64,000 bases of DNA from an uncultured Allobosea sp. (GTDB lineage Bacteria > Pseudomonadota > Alphaproteobacteria > Rhizobiales > Beijerinckiaceae), in contig NZ_CAMFJF010000007.1 of NCBI RefSeq assembly GCF_945956895.1, positions 97,545 through 161,544 on the forward strand. The letters run 5' to 3'. The notes under the pieces are model-generated. The model made no database searches and was not told the DNA's origin. It worked only from the letters and a program-made list of their open reading frames with translations. Both the position numbers and the translations under genes were made by a program. Shown here in pieces: positions 18,911 through 27,626 of the stretch; the stretch's first letter is position 1, and every line of letters begins with the position of its first letter.

Positions 18911-19029
18911 CCCTCATCCTGAGGAGCCATTCCCTCGGGAATGGCGTCTCGAAGGATGCTTCAGAAGTATCCGGAGCCTACTGGACCATCCTTCGAGACG
19001 CCGCGTTCCGCGGCTCCTCAGGATGAGGG
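18911..19029. repeat. Intergenic palindromic repeat, family E (cctcatcctgaggag type)
   Basis: ccctcatcctgaggagcc and ggctcctcaggatgaggg form the outer stem, and gtctcgaaggatg and catccttcgagac the inner stem. A second copy lies at 22,903-23,015. Confidence 0.88.
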
Positions 19030-19046
19030 CTCCAGCCTTCGGCTTC

Positions 19047-19259
19047 TCAATCCTCGAGATCGACGTCGAGGATCGCCATGGTGAAGTTGAAGGAGCGGTC
19101 GCCATCCTCGTCGTCGACATGGATGATGCCGATGAACTCCTCGCCCAGATAAACCTCGGCCGAGTCGGTCTTCTTCATCCGGGCACGAACGCTGATCGCG
19201 TGGTTGTTGAAGGTACGGCGCAGATAGCCTTCCAGCTTGGCGAGTTCTGTCTTGTCCAC
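19047..19259 (-). CDS. DUF3126 family protein
   Basis: 70 residues with GTG start at 19259. The whole protein (DKTELAKLEGYLRRTFNN, then EVYLGEEFIGIIHVDDEDGD and MAILDVDLED) matches the short, strongly conserved alphaproteobacterial DUF3126 family, whose function is unknown. The frame is open much further upstream, but the added residues have no homologous character and would overlap the serine hydrolase gene. Confidence 0.85.
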   Translation of the reverse strand: MDKTELAKLEGYLRRTFNNHAISVRARMKKTDSAEVYLGEEFIGIIHVDDEDGDRSFNFTMAILDVDLED

Positions 19260-19427
19260 GATCCTGGGTCCTTTCGAATTGGCCGGGAGCGATGCCACGA
19301 CAGGCCACGAAGGGCAAGCGAAAGCAGCCACTGCCGCATGGCAGGCCCCATCCATCCGATGGTTGTCGATAACCTCCGGAATCGTGCGATGCTCCGGCCT
19401 TTCCGGAACCGTGACGGACCTGAGATC

Positions 19428-20804
19428 ATGAAGCCGTGGCTTGCTCCCGCCCTCGACTATGTCGCGACCTGGCTCGATTTCCAGCGTAGCCACCATGACC
19501 AGCCGGGCTGCGCGGTCGCGATCGCCGATGGCGACGAGATCGTGCTGGAAGCCGCCTTCGGCAGCGCGAATCTCGCCACCGGCGAGGAGCTGACGCCGCG
19601 CCACGGCTTCCGCATCGCCTCGCATTCCAAGAGCTTCACCTCGGCTGGCGTCCTGCGCCTCGTCGATGAAGGCCGCCTGCGGCTCGACGACGAAGTCGGT
19701 AGCCTGATCGACGGGCTGCATCCGGAGGTCGCCGGGGTCACTGTCGGTCAGGTCCTCTCCAACAGCGCCGGCCTGACGCGCGACGGCCCCGACGCCGGCC
19801 AGTTCCTCGACCGCAAGCCCTTCTGCAGCAAGGCGGAACTGCTCGCCGATCTCGCGAAGCCGCCGGTCCTCCCCGGCTCGCAGCGTTTCAAATACTCGAA
19901 CCACGGCTTTGCCCTACTCGGCCTCGTCATCGAGGCCGTGACCGGACAGGACTACAACGCGTGGATCACCAAGGAGGTCGTCGCCAAGGTCGGCCTCACC
20001 GAAACCGCGGCCGATATCGGCCTTTGGGGCCAACGGCCGATGGCGAAAGGCCATACCGGCCGGCAGTTGCTCAGCCGGCGCGCAATCATCCCCGCCGACA
20101 ATCACTGCCATGCGATGGCCTCCGCCACCGGCTTCGTCGGCACCGCCGCCGATGTCGCGCGCTATTTCGCGCAGCTCTCGCCCCATGCCGAACACAGCAT
20201 CCTCTCGGCCAAGAGCCGCCGCGAGATGACGCGCCGCCTCTGGCCGGACGACGAATCCAGCCTTGGCCGCCATTACGGGCTCGGCACGATCTCCGGCGGC
20301 GAGGGTGATTGGCGCTGGGTCGGCCATTCCGGCGGCTTCCAGGGTTTCATTACCCGCACCGCCATCATCCCGAAGCAGGGCCTGACGATCTCGGTCCTGA
20401 CCAACGCCATCGACGGCCTCGCCCATCCCTGGCTCGACGGCGTCTCCCATATCCTGAAGACCTTCGCCGAGCGTGGCGGACCGTCCACCGAGACGCGCGA
20501 CTGGAGCGGGCGCTGGTGGACGCTCTGGGGCGCGACCGACCTCGTGCCCGTCGCCGACCGCGTGCTCTGCGCCGCCCCGGCGCTGCTGACGCCCTTCCTC
20601 GACGCTGCGGAGATCGCCATAGAAGCGCCCGACCAAGGCCGCATCACCCGCGCATCGGGCTTCCACAGCCCCGGCGAAACCGTCGTGCTGGAACGCGAAG
20701 GCGAGAAGGTCCGCTCGGTCAAGCTCGCCGGCTCGCGACTGCTCGAAGCCGACGCCATGCGCACCGAGATGGAGACCCGCTACGGCGAAGTAACGAGCGC
20801 CTAG
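19428..20804 (+). CDS. Beta-lactamase-fold serine hydrolase
   Basis: 458 residues of the class C beta-lactamase/esterase fold. Catalytic motifs are SHSK at residues 65-68 (SxxK), YSN in FKYSNHGFALLG, and HSGG in place of KTG near residue 300. This combination is usual for esterases and D-aminopeptidases of the family, not for resistance enzymes. There is no signal peptide. A DUF3471-like C-terminal extension follows. The ATG at 19428 is preferred over the longer frame, which would cross the DUF3126 gene. Confidence 0.88.
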   Translation: MKPWLAPALDYVATWLDFQRSHHDQPGCAVAIADGDEIVLEAAFGSANLATGEELTPRHGFRIASHSKSFTSAGVLRLVDEGRLRLDDEVGSLIDGLHPEVAGVTVGQVLSNSAGLTRDGPDAGQFLDRKPFCSKAELLADLAKPPVLPGSQRFKYSNHGFALLGLVIEAVTGQDYNAWITKEVVAKVGLTETAADIGLWGQRPMAKGHTGRQLLSRRAIIPADNHCHAMASATGFVGTAADVARYFAQLSPHAEHSILSAKSRREMTRRLWPDDESSLGRHYGLGTISGGEGDWRWVGHSGGFQGFITRTAIIPKQGLTISVLTNAIDGLAHPWLDGVSHILKTFAERGGPSTETRDWSGRWWTLWGATDLVPVADRVLCAAPALLTPFLDAAEIAIEAPDQGRITRASGFHSPGETVVLEREGEKVRSVKLAGSRLLEADAMRTEMETRYGEVTSA

Positions 20805-20831
20805 TGCTTGTTGAGTTTTCTCGGAGCTACA

Positions 20832-20929
20832 ACGTCATCCCGGGCTTGACCCGGGATCCATCATAAAAGCGCGCAGCCCTACGATGGATCCCGGATCAGC
20901 GCTGCTACGCAGCTTGTCCGGGATGACGC
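20832..20929. repeat. Intergenic palindromic repeat, family D
   Basis: gtcatcccgggcttgacccg at the left, ttgtccgggatgac at the right, with gatccat and atggatc inner arms. The same architecture as 15,153-15,250. Confidence 0.88.
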
Positions 20930-21046
20930 AGAGTTTCATTCAGGGGGGGTATGCTCTGGTCGGCGACTCTCACGGCGCGCTGCCCGAGCCATTCTGCCAC
21001 GCATTTGCCGCCTTCCGGTCGCAGCCTCTCTTCCGAGGGCTGGCCG

Positions 21047-21385
21047 ATGCGCGTTCTTGCCTCGATGGTCGCGGGCTTACTGGTTGCGGGAACAGTGTCG
21101 GCTTGCGCCCATCAAGCGCCGAGCGGCTGGGACTATCCGTTCTATTGCTGCCTCGATTCCGACTGCTCCCCGATCGACGCCGGGGCTGTGCGGGAAGTCC
21201 CCGGCGGCTTCATCGTGACGATCATGCCCGGCAAGCATCCAATGTGGTCGAGCGAACGCAAGCAGCCGCTGAGGCTCGAAATCCCGCAGGACAAGGCCAA
21301 GCAATCGCCGGACGGCCACTGGCATCTCTGCATCGACGACTCAGGCGAACTGCTCTGCTTCTTCGCGCCGGGGAACGATTCCTAG
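21047..21385 (+). CDS. Small secreted cysteine-rich protein
   Basis: 112 residues. The N-terminus MRVLASMVAGLLVAGTVSAC is a signal peptide, and the LVAGTVSAC end could be a lipobox. The mature protein has YCCLDSDCSPI, a motif I associate with uncharacterised short exported proteins of this order, and further cysteines in HLCIDD and LLCFF. Function is unknown. The frame is open to 20951, but the ATG at 21047 gives the signal peptide. Confidence 0.7.
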   Translation: MRVLASMVAGLLVAGTVSACAHQAPSGWDYPFYCCLDSDCSPIDAGAVREVPGGFIVTIMPGKHPMWSSERKQPLRLEIPQDKAKQSPDGHWHLCIDDSGELLCFFAPGNDS

Positions 21386-21411
21386 AACTTGGTGGCGTTC
21401 GGAAAAAGCAT

Positions 21412-21508
21412 GCCGTCATTCCGGACAAGCCGCGCAGCGGCACCGATCCGGAATCCATCGGAGGGTTCGCCGCTCGACGATGGATCCCGGGTCAAGCCCG
21501 GGATGACG
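21412..21508. repeat. Intergenic palindromic repeat, family D, inverted
   Basis: The reverse orientation of the elements at 15,153 and 20,832: cgtcattccggacaag first, then ggatcccgggtcaagcccgg. Two copies thus flank the small secreted gene in opposite orientations. Confidence 0.85.
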
Positions 21509-21533
21509 ATGAGGTTCCGCAGCAAATCATGCG

Positions 21534-22856
21534 CTAGCGCATGAAATGCAGGTTGCGGAACCGGTCGCGGAACGCCGTCACGTCCTTCGCCACGGCCTCG
21601 GCCGGGCGCGAGCCGTTCAATCCCTCGGCGATATAGCCCGCGAGTTCCGGCATATCCGCCGCCGTCATGCCGAAGCGGACGATCTCCGGCGTGCCGAGCC
21701 TGAGGCCATTCACATCGCCCTCGATTGCCGGCAGCGGCAGGCCGATGCCGCAGGAGAGGATGTTCACCGCACGCAGCTTCTTCGCCGCCGCCTGCCCGCC
21801 GCCATAGCTGGCGGCCTCGATGGCGAACTGATGTGAGGTCGTCATGCCGCGGTCGCGGGCGAAGACCGGCACCTGCCGCTCGCTGAGCGCCTCGGCCAGA
21901 GCTTTCGCCGTCTTCGCCATCTCCTGCGCATAGGCGCGGCCATGCGCCTTCCAGTCGAGCAGCGAGACGGCAAGCGAAGCCGATTTCGCCGCGTCGAAAT
22001 TGGCGGTGAGGCCGGGATAGGCGATGGCATCGAGCTTGCGGGCGATCTCGGCATCGTTGGTCACGATCAAGCCGGAGGGCGGGCCGCCCAGGCTCTTGTA
22101 GGTGCTCATCGTCATCAGATGGGCGCCCTCCTCCAGCGGCTGCTGCCAGCCATGGCCGGCGATCATCCCCGACATATGCGCCGCATCGAACAGCACGAGC
22201 GCGCCGATCTCATCAGCGATGGCGCGGATCTCGCGGATCGGGTGCGGGAAGAGATTGAGGCTGCCGCCGATCGAGATCAGCTTCGGCTTGAGGCGCAAGG
22301 CATCGGCCCTGAGTTTCTCGACATCGACGGTGTAGCTGATCGGATCGATCGGTGCCGGATGGGTGACGATGCCGTAGAGCCCGGCCGCGCCCGCGCCATG
22401 ATGAGTGACATGTCCGCCGATCTCGCCGGGCGGCGCGATGATGCAGTCGCCGGCCTTGGCTGCGACCATGAAGGCGTAGAGATTGGCGATGGCGCCGGAG
22501 GGCACGCGGATTTCGGCATATTTCGCGCCGAACACCTCGGCCGCGAGCTCGGCGGCGATGATCTCGATCTGCTCGATCGCCTCCAGCCCCATCTCGTATT
22601 TGTCGCCGGGATAGCCGAGCGAGGGCCGCGCCCCGATTCCCGCCGAGAGCAGCGCCTCGGCCTTCGGGTTCATGACATTGGTGGCAGGGTTGAGATTGAC
22701 GCAGTCGCGCTCATGGATCGTCCGGTTCTCGGTGGCGAGCGCATCGATTCGCGCCGCGATCGCATCGAGCGGCTGGCTCGCCGTCTCAGCCGCAACCTTG
22801 AGCACATAGTCCTCGCTCACTTGGGGAACCCAGTCGCGCCTGCCCAGTGCCGTCAT
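21534..22856 (-). CDS. Serine hydroxymethyltransferase-like PLP enzyme
   Basis: 440 residues of fold-type I PLP enzyme related to GlyA. The Schiff-base lysine is in TMSTYKSLGGP (GlyA has THK), and the cofactor Asp-His block is FDAAHMSGMIAG. SLGYPGDKYEMG replaces the usual GYPGKRYYGG. It is therefore a divergent paralogue, perhaps an alpha-methylserine or other beta-hydroxy-amino-acid aldolase; substrate is inference. The start MTALGRRDW at 22856 avoids a leader translated from a repeat. A GcvA-like LysR gene is divergent. Confidence 0.8.
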   Translation of the reverse strand: MTALGRRDWVPQVSEDYVLKVAAETASQPLDAIAARIDALATENRTIHERDCVNLNPATNVMNPKAEALLSAGIGARPSLGYPGDKYEMGLEAIEQIEIIAAELAAEVFGAKYAEIRVPSGAIANLYAFMVAAKAGDCIIAPPGEIGGHVTHHGAGAAGLYGIVTHPAPIDPISYTVDVEKLRADALRLKPKLISIGGSLNLFPHPIREIRAIADEIGALVLFDAAHMSGMIAGHGWQQPLEEGAHLMTMSTYKSLGGPPSGLIVTNDAEIARKLDAIAYPGLTANFDAAKSASLAVSLLDWKAHGRAYAQEMAKTAKALAEALSERQVPVFARDRGMTTSHQFAIEAASYGGGQAAAKKLRAVNILSCGIGLPLPAIEGDVNGLRLGTPEIVRFGMTAADMPELAGYIAEGLNGSRPAEAVAKDVTAFRDRFRNLHFMR

Positions 22857-22902
22857 CTCGCTTGTCTCCGCCTGTCCAGCCCAAGATCGCATCAGATTCG
22901 AG

Positions 22903-23015
22903 CCCTCATCCTGAGGAGCGGACGCAAGTCCGCGTCTCGAAGGATGCTCCAGATGGCTCCGGAGCCTCCTGGAGCATCCTTCGAGACGCCGCTGACGCGG
23001 CTCCTCAGGATGAGG
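22903..23015. repeat. Intergenic palindromic repeat, family E
   Basis: cctcatcctgaggagcgg against gctcctcaggatgagg, with gtctcgaaggatgctcca and tggagcatccttcgagac as the inner stem. It occupies the divergent promoter region between the PLP enzyme and LysR genes. Confidence 0.88.
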
Positions 23016-23126
23016 CTGAGGATTCATGATCGACACGAGGCATAACAGCGGTTTGCCGGCCCGCGCGCAAACGAGTATTCATCGCTCGTAGCCTGAGAAA
23101 TTCTCAGCCTCGACGAGGAGAATGCC

Positions 23127-24017
23127 TTGCCGGTCAAACCGCCGCGTCCGCGCCTGCCCTCGCTCAATGCGTTGCGCGCCTTCGAGGCTGCGGCACGATT
23201 GGAGAGCTTCGCCAAGGCTGCCGACGAGATCGGCGTCACGGCCGGCGCCGTCACCCAACAGATCAGGCAGCTCGAAGCGACATTGGGCTTCGCGGTCTTC
23301 CGCCGCTTGCCGCAGGGCGTCGCCCTGACCGAGGCTGCCCGCGAGGCCCTGCCGCGCCTGACGCGCGGCTTCGACATGCTGGGGCAGGCCGTGCAGACGC
23401 TCCGCGAGGCCCAGCCGCACCGGCCGCTTGCCATCGCCGCCCTGCCCTGCATCGCGCAGCTCTGGCTCTCGCCGCGTTTGCCGGCGTTGCAGGCGGCGTT
23501 TCCTGGTTTGCAGATGTCGATCTCCGCGATGGAAGAGCCGCCCGACCCACAGCGCGATCCTTACGACCTTTCGCTGTTCTATCGAGAGATCGCTCCAGCG
23601 AGCGGCGGGCTTCAACTCGCGGCCGACGCGATCATGCCCGTCTGTACGCCGTCCCTTGCCGCAAGACTATCCTCGCCGCTCGATCTGGCCACACAGACGC
23701 TATTGCACGATGCGGTCTGGCGCAGCGACTGGGCGCGCTGGCTTGCCTTTGCGGCTCCCGGCGCCAAGGTCGATCCGAGCCGCGGCCCGGCCTTCTCGCT
23801 CTACAGCCTGGCGCTGGATGCCTGCCTGTCGGGTTCAGGCATCTTGATGGGGCGGACGAGCCTCGTCGGCCCTCATCTCACGGCGGGCAGGCTCGTCGCG
23901 CCCTTCCCGCAGGCCATGCCGACGCCGGACCGGCTGACGCTTGCAGCAGCGACGGCTGCCGGCGCGCATCCGCGCCGGGCCGAGATCATCGACTGGCTCG
24001 CCGGCTCATCCGGCTGA
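23127..24017 (+). CDS. LysR-family regulator (GcvA-like)
   Basis: 296 residues. The N-terminal winged helix-turn-helix covers PSLNALRAFEAAARLESF and the helix AGAVTQQIRQLEATLG, as in GcvA-type regulators; the C-terminal half is the effector-binding domain. The TTG at 23127 is supported by gaggag six bases upstream; the ATG at 23122 is in another frame. The divergent position suggests control of the SHMT-like gene (inference). The cysE stop lies five bases beyond its own. Confidence 0.9.
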   Translation: MPVKPPRPRLPSLNALRAFEAAARLESFAKAADEIGVTAGAVTQQIRQLEATLGFAVFRRLPQGVALTEAAREALPRLTRGFDMLGQAVQTLREAQPHRPLAIAALPCIAQLWLSPRLPALQAAFPGLQMSISAMEEPPDPQRDPYDLSLFYREIAPASGGLQLAADAIMPVCTPSLAARLSSPLDLATQTLLHDAVWRSDWARWLAFAAPGAKVDPSRGPAFSLYSLALDACLSGSGILMGRTSLVGPHLTAGRLVAPFPQAMPTPDRLTLAAATAAGAHPRRAEIIDWLAGSSG

Positions 24018-24022
24018 GCGCG

Positions 24023-24877
24023 TCAGATATAGGCGCCGCAATCGCCCGTGAGCGTCTGGTCCATCGAGCGCGAGGGCTCGGCACAGCCCGCTTCCCCGAC
24101 CACCTTTGCCGGCACGCCCGCCACGGTCTTGTTGCGCGGCACGGGCTGGAGCACCACCGAGCCTGCCGCGATGCGGCTGCACTGTCCGACCTCGATATTG
24201 CCGAGGATCTTGGCGCCGGCGCCGATCAGCACGCCCTTGCGGATCTTGGGATGGCGATCGCCACCTTGCTTGCCGGTGCCGCCCAGCGTGACGCTGTGCA
24301 GCATCGAGACGTCGTCCTCGATAACCGCGGTCTCTCCGACGACGAGCCCCGTCGCATGATCGAGGAAGATGCCCTTGCCGATGCGGGCGGCCGGGTTGAT
24401 GTCGGTCTGGAACACCTCCGACGAGCGCGCCTGCAGGTAGAGCGCGAAATCGCGCCGGTCCTGCTTCCAGAGCCAATGCGCCAGGCGGTGGCATTGCAGC
24501 GCGTGGAAGCCCTTGAAGAACAGCACCGGCTCCAGCACCCGGTAGCAGGCGGGGTCGCGGTCGAGCACCGCCATCACGTCGGCGCGCATGCCGGCGCCGA
24601 TCGTCTCGTCATGGGCCATCGCTTCGGCGAAGCCCTGCTCGATCAGGTCGGCGGTCACGGCGGGGTGGCCGAGCCTTGCCGCGACGCGATGGGCGACGGC
24701 AGCCTCGAAGCTCGGCTGGTTGAGCACGGAGGCGACGATCAGCGTGCCGAGCGCCGGCTCGGCGGCGACGGCAGCCTCGGCTTCATTGCGCAAGCGGGAC
24801 CAGACGGGATCGACCCGGTCGAGCCCGGTTGCCAAGTCGCGTGCTTCCACGGCGGAGCGCCCTGACGGCATGGTCAT
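24023..24877 (-). CDS. cysE: Serine O-acetyltransferase
   Basis: 284 residues. It acetylates serine with acetyl-CoA, the first step of cysteine synthesis. The N-terminal helical domain (1-160) is followed by the hexapeptide-repeat domain with LDHATGLVVGETAVIEDDVS and HSVTLGGTGKQ, including the catalytic histidine and acetyl-CoA loop. The C-terminal tail ends in isoleucine (CGAYI), as needed for docking into cysteine synthase. Confidence 0.96.
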   Translation of the reverse strand: MTMPSGRSAVEARDLATGLDRVDPVWSRLRNEAEAAVAAEPALGTLIVASVLNQPSFEAAVAHRVAARLGHPAVTADLIEQGFAEAMAHDETIGAGMRADVMAVLDRDPACYRVLEPVLFFKGFHALQCHRLAHWLWKQDRRDFALYLQARSSEVFQTDINPAARIGKGIFLDHATGLVVGETAVIEDDVSMLHSVTLGGTGKQGGDRHPKIRKGVLIGAGAKILGNIEVGQCSRIAAGSVVLQPVPRNKTVAGVPAKVVGEAGCAEPSRSMDQTLTGDCGAYI

Positions 24878-25060
24878 TCTCCGAAAAGGGTGGTTCGGCG
24901 AAAGGACAGCCTAGCCCGAAGCAGGCGTCCGCATCAAAAGCTCAGGCCGGACCGAAGTTGAATCGAAAAGCGAGGCAGCGGAATCAGATTTTCAGGGAAG
25001 ATCGACAACACATTGGCGTCGCCCGCTTTTCCGGTTTGCCTTTATTCGCCGCGGAGGTTC

Positions 25061-25828
25061 TCACAAACGCGCGAGGAAGTCGAGAACAGCCTGCTTGTGG
25101 CTCTTGTCACCGACCGCAAGGTTGTGGTCGCGCCCGACGATGTCGAAGGACTCGGCGCCGGGAATGAGCTTCGCCAGCTCCGGGCCGGAGCCGGAAACAT
25201 CGTCCTTGGTGCCGACGCTGATCAGGGTCGGCATCGCAATCTGCCCGACCTGCTCGGCGGTCAAGGTCTGGCGCGAGCCGCGGATGCAGGCGGCGAGCGC
25301 CTTGAGATCGCTCTTGGTCTGCTCGGCGAAGGCGCGGAACATGCGCTGCATCGGATCGGTCAGCACATCGAGAGACGGCGCCTCCATCGCATCGGCGATG
25401 CCGAGAGGGAGCCCGACACCCTCGACGAGATGGATGCCGAGCCCGCCGAGCAGCAAGGCCTCGAGCCGGCGCGGATGCGCCAGCGCCAGATGCGCCGAGA
25501 TGCGCGCACCCATCGAATAACCCATCACCGCTGCGCGCGGGATGTCGAGATGGTCCATCAATCGGCGCACATCCTCGGCCATCACCTGCGAGGAATAGGC
25601 GGCGGGGTCGTAGAGCTTCTCGCTCTGGCCATGGCCGCGATCGTCGAGCGCGACGACGCGATAGCCGGCATGGGTCAGCGTCTTCGTCCACTGGGTGTTG
25701 ACCCAGTTGATCATGTGCGAGGAGGCGAAGCCGTGGACCAGCACGACCGTGCGGTGTTTCGGCTCGTCACTGGTCGGCGCCATGTCGATGAAGGCGATCT
25801 TCACGCCGTCGGAAGAAAAGCTCTGCAT
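25061..25828 (-). CDS. Alpha/beta-fold hydrolase
   Basis: 255 residues. The oxyanion motif VLVHGFASS, nucleophile elbow GYSMGA, the acid in GTKDDVSG and the histidine in VGRDHNLAVG form the expected triad. No substrate can be assigned. The ATG at 25828 is natural. Confidence 0.9.
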   Translation of the reverse strand: MQSFSSDGVKIAFIDMAPTSDEPKHRTVVLVHGFASSHMINWVNTQWTKTLTHAGYRVVALDDRGHGQSEKLYDPAAYSSQVMAEDVRRLMDHLDIPRAAVMGYSMGARISAHLALAHPRRLEALLLGGLGIHLVEGVGLPLGIADAMEAPSLDVLTDPMQRMFRAFAEQTKSDLKALAACIRGSRQTLTAEQVGQIAMPTLISVGTKDDVSGSGPELAKLIPGAESFDIVGRDHNLAVGDKSHKQAVLDFLARL

Positions 25829-26147
25829 GACGTGGCTCTACAACATCACGCGCAGTGACGGAACCATGCGGGCGGCCCTTTAGGATACGCGACGCAATCC
25901 CCTCTCCCCTTGCGGGAGAGGGTCAGGGTGGGGGCGCGCGACGCTTCCCGTCATTGCGAGTGCCGCGAAGCAATCCAGGGGCGGCAGAGCTCTACGTTCC
26001 CCTGGATTGCTTCGGAGCTCACGCTCCTCGCAATGACGGAGAGCGCAATGCGCCCCCTCATCCGGCCCTTCGGGCAGCTTACCCCGCAAGGGGAGATGGA
26101 AACGGCGCCGCTTGCTTATGAGCACCCGCCATGATGAACGATGACCC
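25829..26147. repeat. Nested palindromic repeats
   Basis: The gap holds a family B hairpin (about 25,950-26,040: cgtcattgcgag, gaagcaatccaggg, ccctggattgcttc, ctcgcaatgacgg) lying inside another palindrome, whose halves are cccctctccccttgcgggag at about 25,900 and ccccgcaaggggag at about 26,080. The outer element appears to have been split by the inner one. No gene seen. Confidence 0.8.
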
Positions 26148-27107
26148 ATGACCCAGCCTGCGCCCCGCGAATCGTCGCGCCTCGCCATCGTCGACATCGC
26201 CCGCGGCATCGCGCTCATGGCGATGTTCATCTACCATTTCGCCTATGACCTCTCGAGTTTCCGGCTGATCGAGACCGATATCGTCGCCGAGCCGGGCTGG
26301 CGGCTGTTCGCGCGCGAGATCGCCGGCACCTTCCTGACCATCGTCGGCTTCAGCCTCGTCCTCGCGACGCGCAAGGGGCTCGACTACGGCGCCTATCTGA
26401 AGCGCCTTGCCATGGTCGCGGGCGCGGCCGTCCTGGTCACGCTCGGCACCTGGCGCTTCATGCCCGGCGATTTCATCTTCTTCGGCATCCTCCACCATGT
26501 CGCGCTCGCGAGTGTGCTCGCCCTGCCCTTCCTGCGCCTGCCGGTCGTCGTCGTAGCGCTAGCGGCGATCATCGCCTTCGCGCTGCCCTCTTTCGTCACC
26601 CATCCGCTCCTCGACCAGCCCTGGGCGGTCTGGCTCGGCTTTTCGCAAGCACCGATCCACACGGCCGATTTCGTTCCGGTCTTCCCCTGGTTCGGCTGCG
26701 TGCTGAGCGGCATCGTGCTGGCCCGCCTGATCCTGCCGCGCCTCGCCGGCACCGCGCTCGCCGGCTGGCAGCCGGGCAACAAGGCGACCCGAATCGTCGC
26801 CTGGGGCGGGCGCCACAGCCTGCTGGTCTATCTCGTCCACCAGCCGCTCTTCATCGGCGCGCTGATGCTGGCGACGCAGGTCGTCTCCCCGCCCTCGCCG
26901 GAGGAGCGCGCCTTCCGGAGCGAATGCCAGCGCAGTTGCGCCGCGCCCAATGCTCCGGAACAGCTCTGCCGGATGGTCTGCGCCTGCACTGTCGATGGCC
27001 TCAAGCGCGAAAAGCTCTGGCAGAAGGCCCTCGACAACCTGCTCTCGCCGCAGGAAAGCGTCCGGATGACCGAACTCGCCCAGGGCTGCCTGCGCGACGG
27101 ACGCTGA
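26148..27107 (+). CDS. DUF1624/heparan-alpha-glucosaminide N-acetyltransferase-like membrane protein
   Basis: 319 residues, about seven membrane helices. The N-terminal RLAIVDIARGIALMAMFIYH and the HHVALASVLALPFL segment fit the DUF1624/YeiB-like acyltransferase family, which passes acyl groups across the membrane. A cysteine-rich soluble tail (about 265-319; CQRSC, CRMVCAC) is unusual and may bind metal or form disulfides. An ATG seven bases earlier is out of frame. Confidence 0.85.
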   Translation: MTQPAPRESSRLAIVDIARGIALMAMFIYHFAYDLSSFRLIETDIVAEPGWRLFAREIAGTFLTIVGFSLVLATRKGLDYGAYLKRLAMVAGAAVLVTLGTWRFMPGDFIFFGILHHVALASVLALPFLRLPVVVVALAAIIAFALPSFVTHPLLDQPWAVWLGFSQAPIHTADFVPVFPWFGCVLSGIVLARLILPRLAGTALAGWQPGNKATRIVAWGGRHSLLVYLVHQPLFIGALMLATQVVSPPSPEERAFRSECQRSCAAPNAPEQLCRMVCACTVDGLKREKLWQKALDNLLSPQESVRMTELAQGCLRDGR

Positions 27108-27124
27108 TACGAAACAGCGCACTG

Positions 27125-27228
27125 ACGCATTTTCGAGCGAAGTGGGCACCGGTTCGCGTGAAGAAAATGCGCCAAAACAAAAGACTAGAGCATGTTAGCG
27201 TTTCGGAGAAACGCGGAAATGCTCTGGC
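27125..27228. repeat. Conserved interspersed repeat, family F
   Basis: gcattttcgagcgaagtggg, then caccggttcgcgtgaagaaa and atgcg, followed by a second hairpin gcatgttagcgtttc / gaaacgcggaaatgc. I recognise the first half as a widespread intergenic repeat of this bacterial order. The first 15 bases of the window repeat the end of the second hairpin exactly. Confidence 0.75.
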
Positions 27229-27288
27229 GTCGAGCAGGCTCTCGCGATAGGTTGCGCCGCAATTCCAGGCTTTCGAAGAGCGACGACC

Positions 27289-27540
27289 ATGGCCGCGACC
27301 GGCATCCCGCATTTCCACAATGACCTCGGCGTCCCCGTCATCAAGGTCGGCGCGCATGAGTTCATGTGCATCGGCGCCAAGCCGCCCTTCGACCATCCGC
27401 ATGTCTTCCTCGACATGGGCGCGGACCACGAGATCATCTGCCCCTATTGCTCGACGCTGTTCAAATACGAGCCGTCGCTGAAGGGCGCCGCCTGCATCCC
27501 GCCGGAATGCGCCTATACGGATTCGGCCAAGGCGGCCTGA
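27289..27540 (+). CDS. Zinc-finger (CHCC-type) protein
   Basis: 83 residues. Ligand pattern is the cysteine in EFMCIG, the histidine in FDHPHVFLDMG and the pair CPYCSTLF, as in the zf-CHCC family related to the NDUFS6 subunit of complex I. Function in alphaproteobacteria is unknown but may concern respiratory assembly. Start ATG at 27289. Confidence 0.9.
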   Translation: MAATGIPHFHNDLGVPVIKVGAHEFMCIGAKPPFDHPHVFLDMGADHEIICPYCSTLFKYEPSLKGAACIPPECAYTDSAKAA

Positions 27541-27626
27541 GGCCAAGCCTGCACCACTGGGCGCGCGGATACTGAGGGGCATCCGCGCCTGGTCTTCTCC
27601 TCTGACATCGAAGGCGTCCAATCCCC

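Noticed and set aside
19023..19427. N-terminal extension of the serine hydrolase
   Set aside because: It would overlap the DUF3126 gene on the other strand completely and adds non-family residues.
19428..20804. Antibiotic-resistance beta-lactamase
   Set aside because: It has SxxK and YSN, but HSG replaces KTG and there is no signal peptide, which fits an esterase or peptidase of the fold.
22857..23036. N-terminal extension of the SHMT-like enzyme
   Set aside because: It translates the family E repeat (PHPEEPRQRRLEG type residues) and has no relation to the protein family.
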